Shown here: piece by piece, positions 9,246-17,741 of the stretch
Layout: each line of letters begins with the position of its first letter
Position numbering within the stretch: position 1 is the first letter of the stretch
Source: CAZEQK01 sp964514395
GTDB taxonomy: Bacteria > Bacillota > Bacilli > Tepidibacillales > Tepidibacillaceae
DNA length: 63,221 bases
NCBI GenBank assembly: GCA_964514395.1
Contig: CAZEQK010000017.1
Location: forward strand, 1 to 63,221
Direction of reading: 5' to 3'
Translations under genes and position numbers: made by a program
Notes under the pieces: model-generated
Told to the model about the DNA's origin: nothing
The model's input: the letters and a program-made list of their open reading frames with translations, nothing else
Databases searched by the model: none

Positions 9246-9350
9246 CAGTTAAGTGAAACTTCATTCAGATGTTTTTCCTGAATGTTAGTAGACCTTATCC
9301 AGGAGCTTAACACCGCTTGGTGAAGAATATATCGGCGGTTAGCTATCGGA
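9246..9350 (+). repeat. Dispersed repeat family 2, copy A
   Basis: About 105 bp that recur, inverted, at 57383-57496 with roughly 75-80 per cent identity by eye. Conserved blocks are AAGTGAAACTTCATT, a 6-bp hairpin CATTCA/TGAATG, TTATCCAGGAGCTTA and a CCGC/GCGG hairpin. In copy B the CATTCA arm reads CATTTA, which keeps pairing through G-U, so RNA structure may be selected. It lies between two minus-strand yheC/yheD genes and has no ORF. The identity is unknown. Confidence 0.75.
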
Positions 9351-9395
9351 ATTCTTATCTAGGTTCATTTTAATGATTGGTATAAAAAAGTGATG

Positions 9396-10514
9396 CTATT
9401 TGTGAAAAGATGCTTTGACATGCTTCCTTTGTTTCATAAGATATTCCGTATAGAGTATTGGTTGTGAGAGTGATTTTAAAACCTTTTCTTTATCATGTAA
9501 TAGTTCAAAAACCCTTCGACCAGGCTTTGAGTTGACCTCAATAATCCATATATTACCTTGGCGATCTACTCCTATATCCAACCCTACTTCAAATAATTTT
9601 CCATGTAATGATTCTATATAAGAGTGGATGGTACTAGAAAGCTTATCGATTTCCTTTAGTATTTGCTTCGATTTTTCTTCTCCAAACTCATAAATGATTA
9701 AAGCTTCAGCATCCTCTACTATTCCACCACCATGTAGATTAGATGTAATATTACTAGGATCTCCAATTCTTGCTGCTTTGCCTGTGACTTCCCAATTCCC
9801 CACTTCGTTTTTTTGTATAAGAATTCTGATATCGAAGGGTTTATTATCAGAAGTAACTAAACTCAGATACTGTTGAATAAGATATTTTTTTCCCTTTACA
9901 AACTGGTTAATCCATTCAAATAAGCCTCTTTTATCGTGAAAGGAAATGTCAATTTTTTTATTGACATGATTACGACCAATAATCGAATAGTGTTGATTAT
10001 CGATTGAGATTCTAATGACACCTTGGCCATGACTTCCTCCAGTTGGCTTTAATATAACTGGGTACTGAGACAACCATTGAATTAGCTGATTGTTGCTTTT
10101 GAATATTTCTGACTTAGGTAGAAATTTGTTAAATGCCTGGTTAGAGGAAAGGATTTGATGAATTTCCCATTTTCCTTTTAAACCATTCCCCAAAAATTTA
10201 ATTTGGCTATTTTGCTTTAACTTGTTTACAAAGGGTTTATACTTTAAATATTGATTTGCAGAGGTATAAAAACAGCGATCATATACATAATGAGGCAATG
10301 GATACCAATTCATGCTCCATTGCTGGGTTGCTTCATTGAAACGAAATGCTTTTACTATTTTTTTTTTCCAATCAATATAATCAGGGTGAAATATATAAAC
10401 AAAAATATTTTTTGGCGTACCTAACCTTTGTAGGGTCTTAAAAAAATTTTTCTCATAAAACATGACTTTATTTATTTTACATGTCATAATTCCCAAAATA
10501 GGCTTACCTATCAT
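9396..10514 (-). CDS. Short YheC/YheD-family protein lacking the N-terminal domain (ATP-grasp)
   Basis: Third paralogue, 372 residues, about 90 shorter than its neighbours because it begins directly at the MIGKPILGIMTC strand that follows the N-terminal domain in the others. The ATP-grasp core is intact: VILKPTGGSHGQGVIRI, KPFDIRILIQKN and EVGLDIGVDRQ...IEVNSKPGRRVFE. It looks like a natural short form rather than a broken gene, since the start has a GGTGAAGAG-like binding site and no further in-frame coding is seen upstream. It lies 10 bp after the stop of the fourth paralogue, so the two are co-transcribed. Confidence 0.85.
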   Translation of the reverse strand: MIGKPILGIMTCKINKVMFYEKNFFKTLQRLGTPKNIFVYIFHPDYIDWKKKIVKAFRFNEATQQWSMNWYPLPHYVYDRCFYTSANQYLKYKPFVNKLKQNSQIKFLGNGLKGKWEIHQILSSNQAFNKFLPKSEIFKSNNQLIQWLSQYPVILKPTGGSHGQGVIRISIDNQHYSIIGRNHVNKKIDISFHDKRGLFEWINQFVKGKKYLIQQYLSLVTSDNKPFDIRILIQKNEVGNWEVTGKAARIGDPSNITSNLHGGGIVEDAEALIIYEFGEEKSKQILKEIDKLSSTIHSYIESLHGKLFEVGLDIGVDRQGNIWIIEVNSKPGRRVFELLHDKEKVLKSLSQPILYTEYLMKQRKHVKASFHK

Positions 10515-10524
10515 CTCTCTTCAC

Positions 10525-11901
10525 CTATCTTAATCGTCGTTTAATGTTCTTCTGAACATGAAAGCCTGAAGCATATATCACGTAATTAATCAATCTTGTT
10601 ACTGAAGGTCTTGGTTCACTATTTTCCTTTGGTTCATCTGTTTTTGATGGTTTTGCATTTACTTCTAATAACCAAATCTTTCCCTTATTATCGAGTGCTA
10701 GATCAATACCTAACTCTGCAAAATGTCCAGTTGATGAGGCTTCAATATATTTAGCTATTAATAGAGCATAATTCTTAAAACTTTGTCTTGTTATGATTTT
10801 AGTTAGCTCTGGTTTTGCCTGCTTTATCGTCTCATTAACATTTCCTTGGGTACCACCTTGAGCCAAATTCGATACGAAATGCTGGTCATTTGCAATTCTT
10901 GCTACCATCGAGGTGACAGCCCATTTACCTGAAGCATTTTTTTGAACCAATACTCGAAAATCAATCGGTCTATTTCCTAAAGTAATTAAATCTAATCCTT
11001 GCTGAACTAAATACTGTCGATGTGATAATCGTGGTTTAATATATTTCAACATACTTGAAAAGTTTTTGAAGTTTAGTGTGGTTGGTCCTTGAACTCTAGC
11101 ATATCTTACAACGTATAATTCACTCTTTTTTTCGATTCTAATAATTCCTAAACCTAGTGAACCATTTGTTGGTTTTAGGTAAATCACAGGAAATTGGGTT
11201 AGCAATTCTCTAATCGACTGATCTCCTTTATATAGAATTGTTTTTGGTATGATTCCTTTTAACATGGTAGGCTTTAATATTTGTGCGACATCCCATTTGT
11301 TTAAAAAATGATCATTAAAGAAAATGAAATCATGCTTTTGCTTTAGGTTATCTATAATAGGTAATATACTTTTTTCGTAATTTCGAGATGGTATTCGATT
11401 ATAGATTACCATTGGAAAAGGGAAAGGTTTGCTAATCCATTTTTCATTGCGAAGCATCCAACCGTTTATCGTGTTATTTTTTTTATTCATGTCGTTAATG
11501 GAAAAGAAATAAGTGAGTACGCCTTTGGCAGAAGACTTTTGTGAAACCTCTTGGGCAAATGCCGTTAATCTTCCAAATGGACTTTTAGGTTGCTTATAAA
11601 GAATGTTTTGCACTAAAATTCCTAATATAGGGCCTAACATCAGTACATTCCCTTTATATTCACCATGAATTTGAATACCATTTGGTAGATGGAGCTGTTC
11701 TCCTATGTGAGCTGGGATTCTCAGTAAATTGCCCTTATTTGTACTTTGACCTAAAAATACATGAACGGTTTTATTACCAAAGGAAAGATCTATTGGATTA
11801 TTTAGTGGAAGGTTTAATTTTTTTATCATTATCTTATTTAAGTAGATCACATTTGTTGGTATGATGGAATGAGATTCTATTTGAACAGTAATGATGGTCA
11901 T
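10525..11901 (-). CDS. YheC/YheD-family endospore coat-associated protein (ATP-grasp)
   Basis: Fourth and first-transcribed paralogue, about 458 residues. An N-terminal domain (about 1-95) precedes the ATP-grasp core with VIYLKPTNGSLGLGIIRI, RPIDFRVLVQKNA and ELGIDLALDNKGKIWLLEVNAKPS. An upstream TTG (11919) is in frame, but GGAAGGGG lies between it and the ATG at 11901, which is therefore preferred. It is divergent from yheB. The linkage of yheD/yheC with yheB and yheA matches B. subtilis, where these genes form one locus. Confidence 0.86.
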   Translation of the reverse strand: MTIITVQIESHSIIPTNVIYLNKIMIKKLNLPLNNPIDLSFGNKTVHVFLGQSTNKGNLLRIPAHIGEQLHLPNGIQIHGEYKGNVLMLGPILGILVQNILYKQPKSPFGRLTAFAQEVSQKSSAKGVLTYFFSINDMNKKNNTINGWMLRNEKWISKPFPFPMVIYNRIPSRNYEKSILPIIDNLKQKHDFIFFNDHFLNKWDVAQILKPTMLKGIIPKTILYKGDQSIRELLTQFPVIYLKPTNGSLGLGIIRIEKKSELYVVRYARVQGPTTLNFKNFSSMLKYIKPRLSHRQYLVQQGLDLITLGNRPIDFRVLVQKNASGKWAVTSMVARIANDQHFVSNLAQGGTQGNVNETIKQAKPELTKIITRQSFKNYALLIAKYIEASSTGHFAELGIDLALDNKGKIWLLEVNAKPSKTDEPKENSEPRPSVTRLINYVIYASGFHVQKNIKRRLR

Positions 11902-11944
11902 ATGGAATTCCCCTTCCAAATAGGTTTAAAACTAATTTAGGCTA

Positions 11945-11997
11945 CTTCATAATATGATTGGTTATTTAACATGGTGTTAGGCTAAGGCCTTTATCCA
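11945..11997 (+). repeat. Possible degenerate copy of dispersed repeat family 2
   Basis: This divergent intergenic region shares ordered short matches with the family 2 repeat: ACTTCAT, then TGTTAG, then CCTT followed by ATCCA and GAG. The spacing is similar but the match is poor. It could be chance. Confidence 0.3.
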
Positions 11998-12007
11998 AGA
12001 GGAATCA

Positions 12008-13144
12008 ATGAAAATAAAACAACTTTATAAGCGAGGGAAAAAAATGTATCTATTAGTGATAACAGTACTCATCGGAATTATTATAGGTGCTTTTACCAAT
12101 GCACTAGCTATCAAAATGTTATTTAGACCATTTAAACCTATAAAAATAGGGAGCTACAAAATGCCCTTTACCCCAGGATTAATTCCAAAAAGAAGAGCCG
12201 AAATTGCTGAACAATTAGGGCTTATGGTTGAAAAATATTTATTTACAGCAAAAGGGATGAAGCAATTTGTTGAAAAGTCAGCATTGGATAAAAAGATTCT
12301 TCTTCGTTTAAATGAAAAAGTAAAGGTGTATCAAACGAGTGATAATAAGCTTGGAGAAATACTTGATAAGTATATAGATAAAGATTGGAGGAAAGGATTA
12401 ATAGCGTTTGGTCATGATCAATTAGATTCTCTTTTAGTCCAAAAGAAAATCAGTAAAATGACGGTCAATGAGCTGTTAACAATGGAGACGATTCATTTGA
12501 TAGAGAGTAAGCTACCAGCAATATCGGACTTCATTTTACATGAGAGTAATAAATATTTCCATACAATTGAAGGAAAAAGATTATTAGAAGCCCTTATTGA
12601 TCAATTTCTAGAAGGTAAAAAAATGTTAGGTTTTTTTGCAGGTTTTCTTATAGAGCGTAATCACTTTCAGGAAAAATTACTTTTATACATGGAAGAATTA
12701 TTAATGAGTACGCCTGTTCAGAATAGACTCAATGATATATTAGATCGTGAGTGGAATAAGCTGATAGAGCAGCCAATAAATGAAATCATCAATAATATCG
12801 ATCATATTATCAAAATAGAGGCTGAAAGCATACTTAATCAAGGTGTAAGCTCTATCGAAAATATCAAGATTTCAAATATAGCAAGCAAGATAGAAGCATA
12901 TGATCTACTTGAGAAAGGATATCATTCTCTTAGTATGATATTGTTTGAGAAAATGGACAAGATGTTCTCTTATCTTTCCATTTCTCAGGTTGTTAAGGAA
13001 GAGGTAAATCGTTTTTCACTAGAAGAATTGGAGAAGATGATTTTAGATATTGCTGAAAAGGAACTAAAAATGATTACCTATTTCGGAGGATTACTTGGTG
13101 GGTTAATCGGTTTTTTTCAGGGGATGTTATATATATTTTTTTGA
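12008..13144 (+). CDS. yheB: DUF445 family membrane protein YheB
   Basis: A 378-residue protein of the DUF445/YheB family. It has an N-terminal membrane helix (about residues 13-30, GIIIGAFTN), the conserved KMLFRPFKPIKIG and PFTPGLIPKRRAEIA motifs, a long helical middle domain, and a C-terminal membrane segment GGLLGGLIGFFQGML. The biochemical function is unknown; the family is linked to spores in Bacillus. Two starts are possible: 12008 (GAGG 5 nt upstream) and 12044 (GAGGG 6 nt upstream). The longer one matches the usual family length. Confidence 0.88.
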   Translation: MKIKQLYKRGKKMYLLVITVLIGIIIGAFTNALAIKMLFRPFKPIKIGSYKMPFTPGLIPKRRAEIAEQLGLMVEKYLFTAKGMKQFVEKSALDKKILLRLNEKVKVYQTSDNKLGEILDKYIDKDWRKGLIAFGHDQLDSLLVQKKISKMTVNELLTMETIHLIESKLPAISDFILHESNKYFHTIEGKRLLEALIDQFLEGKKMLGFFAGFLIERNHFQEKLLLYMEELLMSTPVQNRLNDILDREWNKLIEQPINEIINNIDHIIKIEAESILNQGVSSIENIKISNIASKIEAYDLLEKGYHSLSMILFEKMDKMFSYLSISQVVKEEVNRFSLEELEKMILDIAEKELKMITYFGGLLGGLIGFFQGMLYIFF

Positions 13145-13229
13145 TTTAATATCATAATAAAGAAGGTTTTATAAATTTTTTGGCAAAATAAAGTAGGTAT
13201 AGGTTGATTTGAAAAAAAGGAGTGTTTTT

Positions 13230-13583
13230 ATGCCAAATCCATACGATCGAGCTTATGAACTCGCTAGTATCATTGAAAACGATGAAAATTATCAAAAGGT
13301 AAAGCAGCTTACTGAAAAGGTCATGGCTAATCCTGAACATATGATTCTTATTGAATCCTTTAGACAAAAACAATTTGAGCTGCAACAAAAACAAATGCAA
13401 GGAAAAAAACTAGAAGAAACTGATTTAGAAGAAACCAACAAGCTATATGCATTATTGAGTGCTAATCCAGAAATCAAGAAGCTCTTAGATGCTGAGGAAC
13501 GTTTAAGTATGTTATTTGCTGAAATTAATCGAATTTTAACAGGTCCGTTAGAGAAGATATACAAAAAAGACGAACAAGAATAA
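13230..13583 (+). CDS. yheA: YlbF/YmcA-family protein YheA
   Basis: A small, all-helical protein of 117 residues, the same length as B. subtilis YheA. It contains the PNPYDRAYELASII start and a long amphipathic helix region (about 25-75) rich in Q, K and E. Relatives YlbF and YmcA form a complex that affects RNA maturation, competence and sporulation; YheA itself has no assigned role. AAGGAG at 13217-13222 sits 7 nt before the ATG at 13230, which rules out the in-frame TTG at 13209. It follows yheB by about 85 bp and is probably in the same unit. Confidence 0.88.
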   Translation: MPNPYDRAYELASIIENDENYQKVKQLTEKVMANPEHMILIESFRQKQFELQQKQMQGKKLEETDLEETNKLYALLSANPEIKKLLDAEERLSMLFAEINRILTGPLEKIYKKDEQE

Positions 13584-13623
13584 TAATGTATTCATAATTG
13601 AATATACGAAAGGTTGTGATGAA

Positions 13624-14310
13624 ATGGACGTAAGATATCATGGGCATAGCTGTGTAGAATTAAAAGGGAATAGCGGATCCATCATAATCGATCCCTTTGT
13701 CACAGGTAATTCCCATGCAAATGTTTCAGTAGATGATATTAAAGTTGATTATATCTATGTAACCCACGGACATGGCGATCATTTAGGAGATACGGTTCAA
13801 ATCGCAAAAAACAATAATGCAACTGTTATTGCTCCTTTCGAATTGGCGAACTATATTGGCTGGCAAGGAGTAAACGTACATCCATTACATATAGGTGGGT
13901 CTTTCTCATTTGATATTGGTCGTGTGAAAGCACTTCCTGCATTTCATGGGTCATCCTTTATTGATGATAGCAAAAAAGAAATTACTTATTTAGGGATGCC
14001 AAGTGGCGTTTTGGTAGAAATGGATGGTAAAAAGGTTTATCATGCTGGTGATACTGGATTGTTTGGTGATATGAAGCTTCTGGAGCGCGAGCAATTGGAA
14101 CTAGCATTTTTACCAATTGGGGATAATTTTACAATGGGCCCTGATGATGCATTACTCGCAGCACAATGGGTAAAGGCAAAATTGGTTGTGCCTATACACT
14201 ACAATACCTTCCCCGTGATAAAACAGAACCCTGAGGAATATATTAATAACCTAAGCGTTTTAGGGGTAGATGGTAGGGTTTTACCATTTAATAAATGGGT
14301 AACATTATAA
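13624..14310 (+). CDS. ytkL: Metal-dependent hydrolase of the UPF0173 family (YtkL)
   Basis: A 228-residue metallo-beta-lactamase-fold hydrolase. The metal-binding motif THGHGDH lies near residues 48-54, with later ligands in FHGSS, HAGDTG (about 140) and IHYN near the C-terminus. The family (UPF0173) is close to UlaG-like lactonases, but the substrate is not known. Length and motif order are normal. It lies 40 bp after yheA. The hairpin at 14349-14377 could end its transcript. Confidence 0.9.
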   Translation: MDVRYHGHSCVELKGNSGSIIIDPFVTGNSHANVSVDDIKVDYIYVTHGHGDHLGDTVQIAKNNNATVIAPFELANYIGWQGVNVHPLHIGGSFSFDIGRVKALPAFHGSSFIDDSKKEITYLGMPSGVLVEMDGKKVYHAGDTGLFGDMKLLEREQLELAFLPIGDNFTMGPDDALLAAQWVKAKLVVPIHYNTFPVIKQNPEEYINNLSVLGVDGRVLPFNKWVTL

Positions 14311-14348
14311 AAAGCTGAGATACCTTCTTTAGTTCTTTTTAAAATATA

Positions 14349-14380
14349 AAGGACATACACTTTTATGGGGGTGTCCTTTT
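14349..14380 (+). terminator. Hairpin that may both terminate ytkL and mask a ribosome binding site
   Basis: AAAGGACA pairs with TGTCCTTT around a loop that holds the GGGGG ribosome binding site of the following gene. The 3' arm ends in TTTT directly before its ATG. It resembles a weak terminator and also covers the translation start of the next ORF. Confidence 0.45.
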
Positions 14381-14665
14381 ATGTTAAAAACTATTATCTA
14401 TTTAATCATTATACTGGCTACGGTGTTTTATGCTCTTCCAAGAATAGATTTGTACACAACAAGTATCGAAGAGCTAATCTTTAATTTATCATGGCTCCTT
14501 TTTGCTTTATTCATTATCGGAGCACAGATTGATCAGATGCTAATGATAGATGAAGAAAAAAGAGTGAAAAATAATCGTTTAAAGAGATATAAAATACAAC
14601 AAAAAGAAAAAAAAATCTGGCAACAACAAGTCAAAAAGAATCTGGTAAGTGCAAAAAAATTTTAA
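14381..14665 (+). CDS. Small two-helix membrane protein of unknown function
   Basis: A 94-residue protein not recognised as a named family. Two hydrophobic helices (about residues 3-20 and 32-52) are followed by a strongly basic, lysine- and glutamine-rich cytoplasmic tail (about 58-94). GGGGGTG precedes the ATG by about 9 nt. A terminator follows at 14716-14745. The clean binding site, flanking hairpins and membrane topology support a real gene; no function can be inferred. Confidence 0.65.
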   Translation: MLKTIIYLIIILATVFYALPRIDLYTTSIEELIFNLSWLLFALFIIGAQIDQMLMIDEEKRVKNNRLKRYKIQQKEKKIWQQQVKKNLVSAKKF

Positions 14666-14715
14666 TGATACACATAGAAACAAAGTCAGTAGTATGTGAA
14701 CTTTGTCTACACCAT

Positions 14716-14745
14716 TAGTCGCTCTTAATATGGGTGACTATTTTT
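14716..14745 (+). terminator. Rho-independent terminator
   Basis: A 7-bp stem (TAGTCGC with GTGACTA, one G-U pair) followed by TTTTTATT, about 50 bp after the small membrane protein gene. Confidence 0.65.
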
Positions 14746-14784
14746 ATTGTCATCGTCATCCTTTTATACAATGTTATGATTAGC

Positions 14785-14964
14785 TTTTATCTTCGGTTTC
14801 AACAAGACTCCCTCTTCAACACCGTAAGAGGGAGCTGTTACCATTCTCGAAATAAGGGCGGCATAGCACGACTTAATGCTTTAGCATTTAGTGTGACTTG
14901 TGCCCTATGGGTGCTAAGGTTCAGGTGGAGATAAAAAACTCCATCTGAACCAAGTCTTCTTTAT
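14785..14964 (+). repeat. 180-bp structured repeat, copy 2
   Basis: Second copy of the element at 83-262, same length and orientation. The last 125 bases are identical. The first hairpin here is a perfect 9-bp stem CTCCCTCTT/AAGAGGGAG; copy 1 has a G-U pair at one position. It ends about 120 bp upstream of ytoI. The 66-codon frame that runs across it is an artefact of the repeat. Confidence 0.87.
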
Positions 14965-15083
14965 CATTACTTGGAAATATATTGAATCAAAACAATAAAA
15001 TCTGTTATAATGAGTTATAATACAGATTATATTTTTTACTATAACAGATAACTTTTCATTAGAAGGAACGGTGAATACAGTTG

Positions 15084-16391
15084 ATGACAAAACATGAACA
15101 AATATTAAAACATATAGAAAGCCTACCAGTTGGGAAGAAGATTTCTGTTAGGCAGATTGCTAGGGATATGAATGTAAGTGATGGAACGGCGTATAGAGCG
15201 ATAAAAGAAGCGGAAAATCAAGGGTATGTTAGTACGATTGAACGTGTCGGTACCGTGAGAATTGAAAAAAAGCATAAAACGAACATAGAAAAGCTTACCT
15301 TTGCGGAAATGGTCAATATCGTGGAAGGGCATGTTTTGGGTGGGAAAGAAGGACTTCATAAAACCCTGAGTAAATTTGTGATAGGTGCAATGAAGCTAGA
15401 AGCGATGATGAAATACGTAGAGCCAGGTAGTCTATTAATTGTAGGTAATAGAAATCAAGCTCATAAATTATCCTTAGAACATGGTGCTCCTGTTTTAATA
15501 ACTGGTGGCTTTGATACGAGTGAGGAAGTAAAGCAGCTAGCTAATGAAAAACAATTACCCATTATATCTACGAGCTATGATACGTTTACTGTAGCGTCTA
15601 TGATCAATCGCGCTATTTATGATCGATTAATAAAAAAAGAAATCATGATGGTAGAGGATATTATGCACGATAAAGAGAATGTAACTTTTCTCTATGATTA
15701 TCAGCTAATTGCTGATTGGCAAAATCTAATAGAAAAAACGAATCACAGTCGCTTCCCTATTGTCGATAGTCAAATGAAGCTTGTAGGTATGGTGACATCA
15801 AAGGACGTAGTGGGAAAAGACCAAAGGATGACAATTGATAAAGTGATGACAAAAAACCCAATATTTGTTGTTGGTAAGACATCGATTGCGTCGACTGCAC
15901 ATATGATGGTTTGGGAAGGTATTCAATTAATTCCTGTTGTTGATTCCTATCGACGTTTAATTGGGGTAATTAGTAGGCAGGATGTGCTGAAGGCATTACA
16001 ATATATTCAAAAACAACCACAAATCGGGGAAACGATTGATGATATTATTTTAAAGCATTTTGAGGAGTACAAAATAGACGATATGATCATTTTCAGAGGA
16101 GAAGTAACTCCACAAATGACCAATCAATTAGGCTCCCTTGCAAGTGGTTCTTTGACAAGTTTAATTACTGAAGCAGCGCATCGGGTTTTAAGGCAACACA
16201 AAAAAGGGGATTTAGTACCAGAAAATTTGACGATTTATTTTGTAAAGCCTGTACAAATTGAAAGTAAAATAGAAATACAATCGAAAGTAATAGAAGTGAG
16301 TAGAAAGTTTGGAAAAGTAGACATAGAGGTATTTCATAAAAATCAATTAGTAAGTAAAGCAATTATGACATCTCAGGTGATAGAAAGGTAA
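15084..16391 (+). CDS. ytoI: YtoI-like regulator: HTH, DRTGG, CBS pair and hotdog domains
   Basis: A multi-domain protein of about 435 residues. It begins with a winged HTH (about 1-65, KISVRQIARDMNVSDGTAYR), followed by a DRTGG domain (about 75-180, with HGAPVLITGGFDTSEEV), two CBS motifs (about 190-315, MVEDIM...GMVTSKDV and VMTKNP...GVISRQDV) and a MaoC-like hotdog domain at the C-terminus. CBS pairs usually sense adenine nucleotides; the target genes are unknown. ATG at 15084 with GGTGA upstream is preferred to the adjoining TTG. Position next to ytrI-ytrH-dnaE matches B. subtilis. Confidence 0.9.
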   Translation: MTKHEQILKHIESLPVGKKISVRQIARDMNVSDGTAYRAIKEAENQGYVSTIERVGTVRIEKKHKTNIEKLTFAEMVNIVEGHVLGGKEGLHKTLSKFVIGAMKLEAMMKYVEPGSLLIVGNRNQAHKLSLEHGAPVLITGGFDTSEEVKQLANEKQLPIISTSYDTFTVASMINRAIYDRLIKKEIMMVEDIMHDKENVTFLYDYQLIADWQNLIEKTNHSRFPIVDSQMKLVGMVTSKDVVGKDQRMTIDKVMTKNPIFVVGKTSIASTAHMMVWEGIQLIPVVDSYRRLIGVISRQDVLKALQYIQKQPQIGETIDDIILKHFEEYKIDDMIIFRGEVTPQMTNQLGSLASGSLTSLITEAAHRVLRQHKKGDLVPENLTIYFVKPVQIESKIEIQSKVIEVSRKFGKVDIEVFHKNQLVSKAIMTSQVIER

Positions 16392-16402
16392 ACAGATTAT
16401 TA

Positions 16403-16432
16403 CCCGACATATACATGTCGGGGTTTTATTTT
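16403..16432. terminator. Terminator after ytoI, possibly shared with the convergent small gene
   Basis: A perfect 8-bp stem CCCGACAT/ATGTCGGG with a 4-nt loop is followed by GTTTTATTTT. A convergent gene ends at 16431. Confidence 0.88.
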
Positions 16433-16631
16433 AATTGGATGATTGCTTCATTTCATTATCAGGAATGAACCAACAACCTTGCTCTGTTTCATCAATGTGG
16501 ACAGAAATACCTTCTTTTTCTAATTCTTTTTTAACCAATTTAATGACTTCCTTTGTTTCAGCAAAAGCAGAAAACCCGTTTTTGATTTTTTTCACCTTCG
16601 CTTTTGCTATTTGACGACGATTTAATATCAT
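16431..16631 (-). CDS. Small conserved-looking protein of unknown function
   Basis: A 66-residue soluble protein with a basic helical N-terminus (NRRQIAKAKVKKIKNG), an amphipathic KELEKEG segment and an acidic C-terminal part with EQGCWFIPD. I do not recognise the family. The start at 16631 has AAAGGAGG 8 nt upstream; an ATG 7 codons earlier would place that site inside the gene. It is convergent with ytoI and lies about 100 bp downstream of ytrI on the same strand. Confidence 0.65.
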   Translation of the reverse strand: MILNRRQIAKAKVKKIKNGFSAFAETKEVIKLVKKELEKEGISVHIDETEQGCWFIPDNEMKQSSN

Positions 16632-16734
16632 AAAATTTACCTCCTTTTTCATGAGATTAAATGATAAAATAATATACTTATGTCTAATACTACACTATTT
16701 TTATCATTTTTGCGAATGTATGGATTGGTTTATG

Positions 16735-17208
16735 CTATTGTTCTTTTACAGAAACCCAAATTCCAGCTGTAGATTGTATGCTGATTAGTTTAACCTTCAC
16801 AATAAAGTTTTTGTCCTTGGCTGGGAATACCTTATTATTTAATAAATGATAGATAAATTCAGGGTTTTTACTAATATTGTCCACCCTTTTTCCAATAAGA
16901 AAGTGTGTTTCACTGATTAAAGCCTTTAATAATTCAGTTTCATCAAAGGGTTCTAATTTATCCATAAAATGAAATGTAATGGTTCGAATAAGTGGTTGGA
17001 CTCTCTGCTTTTTTTCTTTTTCTAATATTTCATTAGATTGTTTATAGGAATTTAATTCGATATTCAATTGTTCATTTTTATCAATTAAGTTGTCTAATTG
17101 ATTTCCGTGGAAATATAAACAGATAAATATTCCTGCATAAATACCAATGATAAAAAAAACGAAGTTTCGTATTAATGATTTGTGATGCTGCCAAAAAATA
17201 TACCTCAT
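16735..17208 (-). CDS. ytrI: Sporulation membrane protein YtrI
   Basis: A 157-residue protein with one N-terminal membrane helix (about 12-35), a coiled-coil stretch (about 36-68, rich in N, E and K) and a beta-rich extracytoplasmic domain. YtrI and YtrH are mother-cell sporulation proteins needed for normal sporulation in B. subtilis. Identification rests on topology, size, the coiled coil and the conserved ytrH-ytrI-dnaE neighbourhood. Its ATG overlaps the ytrH stop (TAATG) with GGAGA upstream, so the pair is translationally coupled. Confidence 0.82.
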   Translation of the reverse strand: MRYIFWQHHKSLIRNFVFFIIGIYAGIFICLYFHGNQLDNLIDKNEQLNIELNSYKQSNEILEKEKKQRVQPLIRTITFHFMDKLEPFDETELLKALISETHFLIGKRVDNISKNPEFIYHLLNNKVFPAKDKNFIVKVKLISIQSTAGIWVSVKEQ

Positions 17209-17534
17209 TAGTTGATATCTCCTTTAACAAGCCATTGGATAACAAGTTGTCCTGTATATGCACCTACTAATGCTATAGCAATAAATAGAATCTGTTTAAG
17301 TAGGGAATGAAAGTTTCCTCTAAAAATACCAGATTCAAACACGATGATGGAATCAAAGGTTCCACCAATTGCAACGATAGTGGCCCAAACCTTTAATTGA
17401 TCAGATAGATTGTACATGGTGCTCATTGGAGGTTGTCTTACCAAAAAAGCGCCAATACCACCAAAAATGGAACCACCAAATACAATACCAAAGGCAACAA
17501 AATAGTACATAACCAGTTTTATAATATTCTCCAT
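17208..17534 (-). CDS. ytrH: Sporulation membrane protein YtrH
   Basis: A 108-residue membrane protein with three hydrophobic segments (about 6-28, 48-65 and 80-100) and the glycine-rich motif FGGSIFGGIGAFLVRQPPM, followed by AIGGTFDSI, that marks the YtrH family. It acts in the mother cell during sporulation with YtrI. The ATG at 17534 with AAGGGTGG upstream is preferred to a GTG at 17543. It is divergent from dnaE across a 207-bp AT-rich gap. Confidence 0.88.
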   Translation of the reverse strand: MENIIKLVMYYFVAFGIVFGGSIFGGIGAFLVRQPPMSTMYNLSDQLKVWATIVAIGGTFDSIIVFESGIFRGNFHSLLKQILFIAIALVGAYTGQLVIQWLVKGDIN

Positions 17535-17741
17535 AAAACCCACCCTTTCTTTCTATAAAAAATGGTAAACAACCCCCTATCTAATCTTTATGGTAAACAT
17601 AAGGAAAACATGTTAGAAAAAATCTATTATTCTTGTGTTTTATGTAAAGCTTTAGCATAATAGGATAAAAGAAAGAATAAAAAAGAGCTTATGGAAATAA
17701 CTACAATAGATTCATTTATTTATATAAAGGAGCTAATAGGT

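Noticed and set aside
14734..14934. A 66-codon open frame running across the 180-bp repeat copy 2
   Set aside because: It has no ribosome binding site, ends inside the structured repeat, and its sequence has no protein-like composition. Copy 1 does not preserve a matching gene.
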